From NCBI GenBank assembly GCA_019454045.1, contig SKCR01021399.1, positions 35,371-99,370 on the forward strand: a stretch of DNA of 64,000 nt. The letters are read 5' to 3'. Made by a program: the position numbers and the translations under genes. Below are positions 32,099-44,000 of the stretch, in pieces; the first letter of the stretch is position 1; each line of letters starts with the position of its first letter. This DNA comes from Zanthoxylum bungeanum (Eukaryota > Streptophyta > Magnoliopsida > Sapindales > Rutaceae). Below the pieces are notes generated by a model. It saw only the letters and a program-made list of their open reading frames with translations. It made no database searches and was not told the DNA's origin.

Positions 32099-33088
32099 AT
32101 GCCGACCCAAGAGAGCGGCCCCAGTGTCAGTGCACAATCACGGAGAAGAGAAGTTAAGGCTCGGTCCTCCGATATTTTCAAAATTCATTTTAATTTGGAA
32201 CGCCTAGACGATGGTTCACAACGAGCAATTTGCAACTATTGTGGGGTTATCTATAAATTTTCTGGTGGATACGGAAATATGATCAAGCACATGGAGAAAC
32301 ATCATCCGGTTGAATTTGGCATTGATACGACGCAGACTCAAATGGCCAGGTACGCATCATCTAGTAGAGGTACGAGTAGTGTAGATTTATTTAAATATTC
32401 TGATGCAAAAAATAGAGAAGAATTTGCGAAATTAACATGTATGGCACATCTTTCTTTAAGCTTTGGTGAAAAACTTCATTTTACTAATTACGTGCATAAT
32501 GCTTTAAACCCTGCTGCATGTAGAATGACTCGAAACACAACAAAACGTCATATTTTCAAATTATATAAAGATGGTAAAATTATTTTAAATGAAATATTTA
32601 AAGAGATGAAAGGTCGTATTTCTATATGTTCTGATATTTGGAGTGACCATTGGCAAACACACTCATACATGGGTGTGACTTGTCATTGGATTGATGCATC
32701 ATTTACCATGCAAAAACGACTCATTGCATTTAGAGTTTTTGATGACCAACATACTGCACATAATATTTATAGAATGATGAAGGTAATTTTTGATGAATAT
32801 GGTTTAGGAGAAAAAATTTTAACAATTGGATTTGATAATGCATCTGCAAATACTGCATCCATCAATGATTTAAAAGAAATATGTCAACCAAATTTAGGGG
32901 GTCGATTTTTTCATATTCGTTGTACATGTCATGTCCTAAACTTATGTGTGCAAGACGGTCTAAAATTATTATCTCAACAAGAAGATGCCCCCGATGATTT
33001 TGAAGATTTGTTCGATAATGCTTCTGCAACAAGTGCAAGCGGAAGCTGCGGACCCGGAGCCGAAGGATCAACTGATAATGATGATTGA
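32099..33088 (+). CDS. hAT transposase, BED finger plus N-terminal half (329 aa)
   Basis: An open 329-residue frame. Residues about 24-70 form a BED zinc finger (DIFKIHF, then CNYCG at C45/C48 and HMEKHHP at H64/H68 or H69), which binds DNA ends. The N-terminal half of the RNase H-like domain follows: a first acidic residue in ICSDIWSDHW (about residue 179), a second in TIGFDNASANTAS (about residue 246), and RCTCHVLNLCVQDGL (about residues 275-290). After residue ~295 the protein jumps to an acidic and Gly/Ser tail (EDAPDDFEDLF to STDNDD). The insertion domain, the third catalytic acid and the C-terminal hAT dimerisation region are missing; full-length plant relatives have about 650-700 residues. 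It could bind transposon ends but should not catalyse transposition. An upstream ATG at 32068 is in another frame. Confidence 0.88.
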   Translation: MPTQESGPSVSAQSRRREVKARSSDIFKIHFNLERLDDGSQRAICNYCGVIYKFSGGYGNMIKHMEKHHPVEFGIDTTQTQMARYASSSRGTSSVDLFKYSDAKNREEFAKLTCMAHLSLSFGEKLHFTNYVHNALNPAACRMTRNTTKRHIFKLYKDGKIILNEIFKEMKGRISICSDIWSDHWQTHSYMGVTCHWIDASFTMQKRLIAFRVFDDQHTAHNIYRMMKVIFDEYGLGEKILTIGFDNASANTASINDLKEICQPNLGGRFFHIRCTCHVLNLCVQDGLKLLSQQEDAPDDFEDLFDNASATSASGSCGPGAEGSTDNDD

Positions 33089-33442
33089 TAAATGTAAAAT
33101 TACAATTTACAAAGGGGATATGTCTTAAACTTGTAATGGAACTACGTGAGCTTTGATTCCTCTCACATTTGGAGGATACGTAGGCAACTTAAATTTTAAA
33201 AAATTTAAGCTCAAGCTCTTCAATGTAATAAATTTTTTTTTATTTATAAATTTAATCTCATTTTTTTAATTAATAAATTTTTTTTTATTTAATGATTTGA
33301 CTCCTCTTATTTTTTTATTTTAATTAATTAAAAAAAAAAAAATAAACCGAACCGAACCGGAAGTGGAACCGGAAACCGGCCGGTTCGGTTCGGTTCCGAA
33401 CCGGAACCGAACCGCCGGCCGGGTCTATGTGTGAGTGAGAGA

Positions 33443-33940
33443 TGTTGGAAATTATTAAGAGTTGTTAAATAACAACAATTAGTAATAATTTCATGTTGGA
33501 AATTATTAAGAGTTGTTAAATAACAATAATTAGTAATAATCTTGGAAATTATTAAGTAACAATAAGAGTTGTTAAATAACAATAATTAGTAAAATGTTAA
33601 ATGGGAAACATATGGTACACCCATGATGGTAACATTTTTTGGAAGGGTTAGAGAAAGTCATTATGCATCCAAATACATGTGATTACATAGTAATCAATGT
33701 ATATGATGTAATAGTAACTTGTCTTCCCTCCTATAAATCAGAACATTTGCTTATTGAGTTAAGCAATCAATTAAGTTTGATTAAGTGCATCTCTACAAGA
33801 AGAAATGTATGCAATTGTATTGTGATTAACTTAGATTTATTTCAATTAGTTTGTAAATAAATCTATGACTAATAATACATGTTTGGTTAAATCCTAAGAG
33901 GACAAATATGTAAATATATTAAGGATTACGTTTCCTAACA
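33443..33940 (+). repeat. Copia II 3' LTR
   Basis: It starts TGTTGGAAATT and ends CCTAACA, followed by the target duplication GGAAC. TATA-like TATAAATC lies at 33732-33739. Relative to the 5' LTR there are scattered substitutions and a different arrangement of the initial tandem units, so the insertion is not very recent. Confidence 0.93.
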
Positions 33941-33945
33941 GGAAC

Positions 33946-34854
33946 TAATCTTATATCCGATCCAGCCAAAACTTGAAAATCTCGTTGAAAATCGGTGAAT
34001 CGATCTGAACCCGCTTTTTTCAATTTTTTTTTTTTAATATCCAATTATAAACTAAGCAAGAGTTTGGTAGGTTTTGTTTGCAGCACACCAAGAGGAGCTG
34101 CACGCTTCCCTCTTGTTGCTGCCTGCTTCAACGCCACTTGAAGAGCTATTTGCTTCAAAATTCCTCCATCGATGACATTCCACCTGCCTCGTACTTTGAA
34201 AGCGATTTAAATGCTCTGATTCTAGTTTTAACTTCTTCTTCTTCTTCTCCTTTTTTTTTTTTTTTCCTTTTTTGATTTCTTTGAGGCTGGTGTGTAAATG
34301 TATATTTTTATTCAATGGGATAAAGCAAAGAATATTGAATCGGGCGCTGTCGTTAAATTCTCTAAAACTGAAGCTTTGATGGTGGTTTTTGGTTAAGAAT
34401 GAGCTTTTGTCGGGATCTCGCTTGTTTTGTGGGGCTTATATATAAATATATTATAATTTTAATTAATTAATATTATTTATAATATTAGTCAATTAATTAA
34501 TATTATTTATAATATTTAACCCATGGAACAAATAATTTATTAAACATTTTCGATCCAATTTTCAAAGATGATGGCAGGTCCGTAACAATAATTAATTAGA
34601 GAATCTTTGCTAACTTACATGTGACAAGAAGACAACAAATTCACTTTCAAAAAAAAAAAAAAAAAGAAGAAGAAGCTGTGGACACCAAATTAGTAAATAA
34701 ATAAATAAATTGCATTAAAATGGGGTACTCATTGTAAATTAAAAGTCGCTTTCTCTCATAATAAATTAAAATTCCCCCAAATTCCAAAATCAAAATTTAT
34801 TCAACAATTCCTCTCGCTCGCAATTCTGTCTCCCTGTTTATATAATTCGTTTGC
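33946..34854 (+). other. Upstream region of the myotubularin gene
   Basis: About 0.9 kb between Copia II and the start codon. It contains a CTTCTTCTTC/T-rich tract (34231-34270), tandem AATTAATTAATATTATTTATAATATT units (34455-34520), a poly-A/GAAGAAGAAG tract (34650-34672) and a CT-rich leader (34800-34850). The promoter and 5' UTR should lie here; no TATA box can be assigned with confidence. Confidence 0.5.
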
Positions 34855-37800
34855 ATGGCCGCGCCAAGGCCGAGGTCAAATCGGTCAACTTCTCTCCGGG
34901 ACTCCGACGATTCCGAGAAGCTCGAAGGCACCGCCAGCTGGGACGCTCTCGAATGGACCAAAGTCGAAGTCTCCTCCTCTCTCTCTCTTTTTTTTCCTCT
35001 CCTCTCTCCCAGGATTTTGATTTTAGTTTATATTTTTAAAATTTTTCATTTTTTAATTCTTATTTTTATTTTTCTTATGGATAATTATTGGCAGCAGGTT
35101 ACGCGCTCGGTCTCTCATGCTAATCTTGATTTATTGCTCGAAGATGAGCGAGTTGTAGTTGAGGTATATGCTTAGTTTCTTTCAATTTTGAATCTTCATT
35201 TTTAATTATGTACTTCGGTGAATAATGAATATTCCAGTACTCGTTGATTCTTAGGTTCCGAATATTAAGTACATTCATAGCATATTAAGTTAGTGTAATC
35301 TTAGTTTGACGTTGTAGAAAACATGCTAAATGCTGTATAGAATGTGGGAGTAATGAGTAATTCTTTTTATGTGGCAAATGGTTGTGTGTCCTTCTTAGCT
35401 TAATGAGACAACGCTTGACACGCTGTTAAAAGGTCATTGGAATCTCTGTCTCTGTCGTGGTAATTGTATTTTGTTTTGTTTTACACGTGGTTAGCGTAAT
35501 CAATGCTTACTGATTATGGAGTGAAGTGTATGTAAATGGTAGGAACATATAAATATCGTCTTAAGATATTATTACTGCAAGTGTGTAGTTGGATTTCACT
35601 AAGAAGTTTTTGTGGTTTAATTACTTGATTACATACTAAATCCTGTACAGATTCTGAGCGTAATGAGTGTTATTTTATAACAAGCCAAATGGCACTGTGT
35701 GTACTTTTTAGCTTAATGAGACAACTCTTGGCTCGTTGTCAAAGGTAATTGGTATCTTTGTTCTCTGTCTCTCAGTCTCTGTCACGGTAATTTTTTTAAT
35801 GCTACACGTGGTTAGCGTAATCAATGCTTTCTGATAATGGAGTAACCTGTACGTAAATGGCAGCAACTAATAAAAATTGTCTAAGATATAATTACAGTGA
35901 ATGGGTAGTTGGATATACTAAGAATTTGTTACGATATAATCAGTGTTCTAAAACGCCCCGCCTAGGCGGCGCGTATAGGTTCGGCGGCCTATGGTCGCCG
36001 CGCTTGGCCCCAAATCGTTGGGGCCAGGCGCTCGTTGCAAATTCATCGGTCAACCGCCGTTGACCGACGCAGAATTCAAAATTAATTGATTTTTCCGGCC
36101 GAATTCCGAACTCCAATCCTAACCGTAACCTTAATTTTACAAAATTAACTCTCCCACTCATCAATTTGAAAAAACCTCAATTTAGAGCTTAAACCCTAAT
36201 TTTAAAAATCTAATCTTTTTTCTATTTTTGTTAGTTTCTCATCAAATTGACCATTTATAAATATTAGCCATTACTCAAATAACATTTATCTATGATTAAT
36301 TTCTCCAAATCATACCAAATCTTAACTTAATTATAGAAATTCTCAATTTCCGATTAACCGTCTAGGCCCCGACTGGGCACTATAGGCGCTAGGCGTTGGG
36401 TCGCCGCCTGACTAGCGTCTAGCGCATTTTAGAACACTGGATATAATTACGCAATTACCTAGTTATTGGTTCTTTTAAATTATATGCGTGTGTTAACTTA
36501 TTTTTGGAGTATGTTTCCAGGGATTCGGTGTTGTTCTTGTTAATACGGATGAAGCAGGTACTTTGATAGTGACTAATTTCCGAATTCTATTTTTGGTAAG
36601 TGCTGCCAGTAACCTACAAAGTAAATATGTTTCTTATGCATTAATGCATATAATTGTTTTTAATCTGCAATGCATATATGCAGGTCAAGAGCAGTGATAA
36701 TTTTGGTATTTTGATGCATTTGTTGTGCAATCATTTCCACATATAAGCATGTTAATATAGGAGAGCAAAAGGGGATGTGATAGCAACTCTTTTTTATAGA
36801 TGTTAATGTGTGGTAATTTGGCCAGCTGATTTTAGCCCATTAGTTTTAATGCCTTGTACTCTGCAGTCCCATGTCAAAAGGAAAAAAAATGTTATAAATC
36901 TGTAAAACTCGAAACCATATGATTATCATACTAGTATTTGCTTCTATGCAGATGACAAAAACAATTAACCATACCAATCTAACTAAGCTTTCATTGACTT
37001 TTATTGTTATGTTTTCATTGATATCAAGTGTTCTGTGTAGTGGATGCATTATGATGAGAATTTAACTAAGGTTTGTTTATAGAAGAGTTAATAGAAAGAC
37101 TAGGAGAAGAAACATTAGGCAATTTTAAAAAAGACGTGATAATAACAAAAATGGGCATGTTAGTTGTTTCATGCTGCCTGGTTTCACAGAATTCAACTTC
37201 TTTGGAACTGTGAGCCTATATATCATTTTTGGTTCTCAGGAAGAATGAATTCAGTCTTTGTATATTTATTTCTTAGAATCTGCTATATCTTCAATATATA
37301 AATTGATGCTTTGACTTCCCTTTTACAAGAGTGAGGGAACCAGAAATATCATTGCACTCGGCACAATACCGTTGGCAACTATCGAGAAGTTCAACAAAAT
37401 GGTAAGCTTCAGCAACCTTTTCCCCCTTGCTCATGATTATGTTTGTATTTTGTTGTGGAATCTACTATAGGCAGTTAGTTCATTTAATCCTATCACCTGG
37501 ATGGTCTTTTCACATAGTTAGCTCCTTCTTCTGTTCTCTTTCTAATACAGTTCTCTTGCATACCCTTCATTTCTGTTACCTCATTTCAGTTGAGTGGAAG
37601 AAACGTCACAGAATGGGACTATGTTTTCTGTTTAAAGAGAATAATGTTTTTGCTGAAAAACTTTGGTGGAGAAAGAACATCACAATTGATGTGGTAATTC
37701 TTGGTGCTTCAGCCTGGTAGAAAAGGAGCGTAAGGGATAGTTCTGTTGGTAGGGCTTGGATGATAGGTATTAGAAGAGTAAGTGGCAGGATCTGCCATAT

Positions 37801-40800
37801 TTAGAGTTCTGTTGCTTTTAGTCAGGGTAATAGAAGATGTGAGTTAGAGCATTTCTTCCGTTCACTGATGAATTAATTAAGAAAAACTATAATTTTTTTT
37901 TTTGGAAATATTTGCGTTTTTCAGGTGCTAGGGTAGTAAACACATGGATGGAGCTTTTGGAGATTTAAATTTGAGATGTCATTAGCAAAATAGTTGGCTG
38001 TGGTGTAGGAAAAATTGTGATTTTAGAATTTAGAATGGAAGAGATAATCTAGTGTTTATGGTCCAACTGGGTTTGTAGAACTCCATTTGTCCCTTGCATC
38101 ATGCCTGATACATGAAATTATAGAGCGGCTGGTTTTGGGGCCGGAATTTAATCGGCAAAAGGATTTGGAGGGTTTGGGTATCTTATGGTTTATAGTTGTA
38201 AGATAAGGTTAAGTTACTTTTGGATTCAAATGCAAAAGTTTGTTTTGGTCTACCTACCCTGACAGTCATTGGAATTAGAGAGCTTAAATGGCTCTTTTCT
38301 ATATGCTACTTATATGTCTCTTTCTTTCTTGTTTGTTTGGCTTCAAGCTGAAGCTGTAATAAACCTTGCTGGTCTCTGTTGATTTGTGGGGATGGATTGT
38401 CTCCTCATGTGAATGCCCAATTGCTCAAGCCTGAAGTGTGTCCATGTCCATCATATTTTTTGTTTGTCAATGTTAGTTTGATTCCCAATCCTTCAACAGC
38501 AGGAATGAATGACCACCATCTTGCATGCAGTTCCTTTGTCGATGATGGATGAACTGGTGAGATAATATGAGAGTGAACCTTCATTCGATATTATTCACTA
38601 CTGACTCTGGCCTGCCATTGTTTTGCTGATGGTGATGTCATCTGAAGAGATGATGCTATAAAATCTCATAATTCAGTCTTATAATTCTTTGATTAGATTG
38701 GTCTATCGGTATTGTGAATGTATATCTGTTATTAAATTATTTAGCGGCATGATTATTTAATGTTAGTTCTCACAGTTAAAGCAAATATTTATAACAGTGG
38801 AGTATCTGTATATTTATGTAGCTTTGATGGATGTATGTAGGCCGTGAAAATTCAATCAGCCCCTCGTCACACTGACAAGAACCCTTCACGACGACTTCTC
38901 CAGGTCATTGGTATGCTTTTCAAGGATTGTGGATCTCATTTCTATTTGCTAAATATTTATTTGTACATAATAAGTGGGAATCATTTGAAGGTTTTGTTAG
39001 AACATAGGAGTTGACATAGATTTGAGGATTCTTATTAAATCAAGTACTGCATCGGGGTTATGTAGATTTTTTTTTTAAGTCTTATTAACAGAATGTTCAA
39101 GTACTGCATCTGGGTTATGTAGATTTTTTTTTTATGTATTATTAACAGAATGTTCTTTATTTTTATTATCATTATTTTTTTATTTCACTACATTAGTCCC
39201 CCTTGTCTGTCGTCAATGCACCACTTTTCATGAAGGACCTAATCATCAAATTTGTTATCCATATTTCAGTTGACTAGTGATGTGAATCAGAACATAGGTA
39301 TTCTGTGTTAAGAGTCTTAAGTCATGATCATGTGATCTGTTGCAGTATCCACACTGAGAGCTTTTCTATATCACTCTCATAGTTAACATGGCGGCCACAC
39401 TGGCGGCTTCATGCATCTAATTGGTTATGGGGTTCATTTTTTAATATAGTCTTGCATAGTACTGGAACAGTATGTATACATAGTTGGGATGCAAACTTGC
39501 ATCCCAACTGATGTGGCATACATATATTGTGGCTTCATTATAAATTGCTGTGGGTCATGTGGTTATGTACCTTATCATTGCACTAAAATTTGGTGATTTG
39601 TATGAAGACTTATTTGCCACATCAGTTGGGATACAAAATTTGCCTCCCAAGTCCCAACTTTGTTAGTGTAGCACTACAACCACTACTCAGTACTAGAACA
39701 ATGTCAAGCTAATAGTCTTTGGCTAAACTTTCCTTTAATTTGTCTTTTATTTTGTATAAAGGATTGCATGTTGTTTTAATAATTGAACTGGTTCTTTTTT
39801 GTGAAGATAGCAACGGCTCCTCTTACATTTTGCAGGCAAAGATATGAGAATTGTTGTCTTTGGTTTCCGCCCTAAAACAAAGCAGGTCAATTTTAATTGT
39901 CACACTTCTTGTAATTACCTCTTTATTTATTTGCTCATATGCATGCCATTGGTTTCACAAATTTGACTTATTATCTAATATATGATTGTTATGTTGGTAT
40001 TTATTTTTTAAGCTATGGAAGAATATGATATACATGTGAGAGGCTTTTGCATTGGGTTCCCATAGGGTAAAGACTAAAGAGATTGAATTTGTCCTTAAAA
40101 CACAAATGAGTAGCTAACAGGAAAGATTCCATCTTAGCTAAATTAGTGAAGTTGTTGGGAAGCTTCAGCTGATATTTGGGCTCAAGTTCCCAGATAACTT
40201 GAAGACATTGCAAAGTAACTTGCTGCTTGGAGAGTAACTCCTATTGCATTTTTTCCTGTCAATTTCTTTGATGTCAATGGACTGGTTGGATCATCTGTAT
40301 CAGTATTTATTCTATAAATATAATATACGGAGATCCCATACATATTGATTTAGGATTTGTTAACTCTTCGAAAATTAATTGTTAACTAGTAACAAGTTGA
40401 ATGCTGTTGGACTGCAATTTTGCATCTGTTCTATGATAGGAATCAGCTATATAATGTTGGTTGTTAGAGATTTTGACTGGTTTGAAACCAAAAAAATTGT
40501 GAATGTGATGAATCCATGGTGGAATGAGATAGTTCTACCTTAACCTAATGGATTGCTGGAGGAGTGGAATGACGGGGATGAGTTAACTTCTTAGAAAGAT
40601 CATAGGATATTGAATGCTCAATCTTCAGAGTTTTGAGTGCCAATGGTTATGAAGAATACCCATTGTGCATCCTTTATTGTAGTACTAGTAATGAGTGGGA
40701 TTTTAGTGTTTGCTATACTTAAATCACAGTCAATTCAGTCTAAAGGCTGTTGTGGCTTGCCATTGTCTTTTAAAGTTAATATCTTTTACAGAGGTTGCTT

Positions 40801-41004
40801 GGTGATTGGGAAAATATTTATACCAAACCAAACAAAGCCTTTTCCCACTCTGTGGGATCGGTTACATGGATCTTTCGACGCCATAGTGCTCTATCTGAGA
40901 TCATTGATTCATCAAGCTTCATAAAACTTAGATCTCTTTTTATGGTTTCTGTCCATGTCAACTTAGGTCTTCCCCTTCCTCGCTTGGCAATAGAGAATAT
41001 ATAT

Positions 41005-41044
<40 letters not shown>

Positions 41045-44000
41045 TTAAAATTATGGGTTAAGAAAACTGTAGTATTATGCTGATTTTTTCCCTTGTACTT
41101 TATCATCAAGAGACCGTAAGGCTTTTGGTGTATAAATTATGTTAAAATGCTTTAATATACTGAATCTGAAATTCTTATCAAGAAGAATAATTCTTCTCTC
41201 AGTACAAATTCTCATTCCTTGTAAAAAACAATATAGCCCCAGAAATTTTTGAACTTTGGAAAAAATTCTCTTGTAATATATATGTTATATCTTTTATGGA
41301 ACTCACGACTTACTGGTGCAATTGTTTGTGGGATTTTCCAACTTCATATTCAATATGTAGCATTTTTTGTTTCAATGTCCAATTCATTAGCGCTTACTTG
41401 CCTAATATAGGAATTCAAGAATGACTGGTGCAATTACATGGGATTTCCAAACTTTATACCCTACATGTAACATTTTTAGTTCAATATTCGATACATTAGC
41501 ACTTACTTGCCTATTATTGTCATTGTTAAAACTGGCTGTTGCTCAGAATCAGCCGTGCTTATGTTTAGTCATGAAAGATTCATAAGTTACTTTTAAATAA
41601 GCTGATTATATTATTCTTTTTCCTATCAAATATAAATAAAGATGTTAGTGTTTTTGGTATATGTGAAAATTAAGTGTTATGCACTTGTCATTACTAGTGC
41701 CTTGAGCTTCTTGCATGTTATAGTAAATGATCTAGGTTAATTATTAATTTTACAGTAATGATCTCGGTTAATTATTTATACAGAGGCGTGATGTGTACGA
41801 TGCATTAGTGAGGTGTACAAAGCCAGCAAGAATCTGGGATATTTATGCTTTTTCTTCTGGGCTTTCCAAATTCGGTAATACCAACCCAAAGGTGCGATTA
41901 TTGAATGAGTATTTCCGTCTTATTGGAAAAAGTTCCAGCACTGCATCAATGGACATGATTGAGGAGTGCTTGTTCACACTGTCTAATGAGTTATGGAGAA
42001 TAAGTGATGTAAATTCCACCTATACAATGTGCCAGAGTTATCCATTTGCTTTGATAATTCCAAAATACATTAGGTAAAATTGAGATATTTTTTTATCAGC
42101 AAAATAAGGAAATGCCTTCAGTTCAACAAATTTTTTTCTGGTTTACTTTGTATGCAACTAAATACTTTTTCTAAATTACTGGTGCTAGTGATCAGGAAGT
42201 GCTCCAGGCTTCCTCCTTTCGTGCAAGGTGTCGATTGCCTGTAATTTCATGGTGTCATCCTGGTATGGAGAAAATTTATATTTCTATTATTTTTTTCATT
42301 TTCATACAAGTGTGTTGATATATTGGGTGAAAATAGGGTCTGGAGCAGTCCTTGCTCGGTCATCTCAACCCTTAGTTGGCATTATGATGAATATGAGAAG
42401 GTATGTTGAAGTTCCCACTTAAGACTCTCCATCCCTCCACCAGTGAAAGAATGCACACTGGAATACACACAAAGGCTGATGAACAATCAGAATTAACTTT
42501 TTTGAGGCACTTCTAATTTTTTACAGCAATGCTGATGAAAAGCTTGTCGCTGCCCTCTGCACACAACTTGCTGGTGGAGAGGGGTCACAGAGGTATGCTC
42601 GTTCATCTTTTTTGTTTTTGGGTTTGGTACTTATCATTGGCATTATTCTTTGTTCTGTTTGTTTTTATTCTCACCTGACCTTTCCTCCCAAAACCCACGA
42701 TGTGGGAAGTCTCGTTCACTGGCCATCATGACCTTTCCTAGTGTTCTAGAGCTGCTTTCAATAATATCATGGACATTATGCTATTGAAATGTGAATAAAC
42801 ATTCCACTCTATGCAAATTTCCTATATCACAATTGTAACTGCATATACCATATACAATCTATGTATAAACCCATAAAGTTTTGGGAGCACTTGTTGGTCT
42901 TTTTCCTTCTCCAGGCGAACCTCTTTCTAATCGCCAAAGAACATGGTTTTTTATTGGGGCTGAATGATACACCTTACCATTTATAATTTATCATTTATGA
43001 TAGTCCTAATTTGATGATAACTTCGTATTTCTTCCTTCTATTAAGGGTGTTCACGGGTTGGATCAGGTTTTTTTTTTTAATTTGTGAAACCCGATCGGGT
43101 CGGGTCATGCGTGTCATGAAACCCGAACCCGAAATTTGAGAGGTGAAACCCGATCGGGTCGGGTCGGCCAAAAAAAATAATTTTTTTAATGAAATAATTA
43201 TTTTGAAATATAAATATTAGTTATTTTATGTCTTGAAAATTATCATATATATAAAGTTTTAAGACAACGAAAGTAATAGATAAATGAAATAATAGTAAAA
43301 ACTTTAAAAAAATAATAAAACTTTTAGAAAAATAATAAAAAATATTATAGTGTCAGGTCGGGTTGGGTTTTAATATCAAACCCGTGACCCAACCCGCAAA
43401 TTTCGAGTCGGGTTAACCCGAAAAATCATTAATTTTTTTTGAAACCCGCACAGGTCGGGTCGCGGGTTAACTCGAAAATTTGCACACCCCTACCTTATAT
43501 TACATATATTAGTTGTTGAGTCTATCATTTTCACTTTTTTGTTTCTTTTTAATATTTTAAATTTATTCTTGTGTGCTCTGATTTCAAATTTAATATAATG
43601 AGGTTGAACTCCTTCAAGGGGCTTTGTTCTTTCTAATTGTTCTTCTTTCCAGAAGCTTTATTGCGATGCAAGACCAAGAAAAAAAATGTTAGCGATGGGG
43701 GCAATGGGTGGTGGCTCGAATCATCTTCAAATTATTTCATCTGATGGGTCATTCAAAAGTTTGAGCTTGTTGGAATTAGTTAGGTGTTTGGAATTAGTTA
43801 TGTAGTGTTTTAGTTGTAGTAGTTGTGGTGGTTTTTTTTTGTTTTGTATTTAATATGGTAGTTAATATGGTAGTTGTGTATTTAATATGGTAGTTGTATA
43901 TGCCTATATAAAGGCCTCTCATTGTAAGTTCTAAATTAAGCAAATGTTTATAGACATTTTCTTCACAAATTCTCACATGGTATCAGTAGGTTGATCTTAG

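Larger units (their letters stand above)
31501..33427 (+). mobile_element. hAT transposon, 1927 bp, internally deleted
   Basis: Terminal inverted repeats TAGACCCGGCC / GGCCGGGTCTA carry a perfect 8-bp duplication TGTGTGAG (31493-31500 and 33428-33435). Dense GGTTCCGGTT-type subterminal repeats run about 180 bp on the left and about 90 bp on the right. A TATA-like TATAAATAG lies at 31907-31915, upstream of a single open transposase frame (32099-33088). A full autonomous element of this family would be expected to be 1-2 kb longer. Confidence 0.95.
18477..33940 (+). mobile_element. Copia II LTR retrotransposon hosting three nested elements
   Basis: Two ~498-bp LTRs (18477-18973 and 33443-33940) start TGTTGGAAATT and end CCTAACA. 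A perfect 5-bp target duplication GGAAC flanks them (18472-18476 and 33941-33945). A primer site TGATATCAGAGC follows the 5' LTR, and a purine run (GTGAGTGAGAGA) precedes the 3' LTR. Gag, protease, integrase, RT and RNase H remnants lie between in Copia order. Removing the nested Gypsy derivative and the two hAT elements leaves about 7.4 kb, with long leaders on both sides of the coding part. Many stops show the element is dead. Confidence 0.94.

Noticed and set aside
34837..34846. TATATAATT just before the myotubularin ATG as a TATA box
   Set aside because: It lies only about 10-18 bp from the start codon, leaving no room for a leader.
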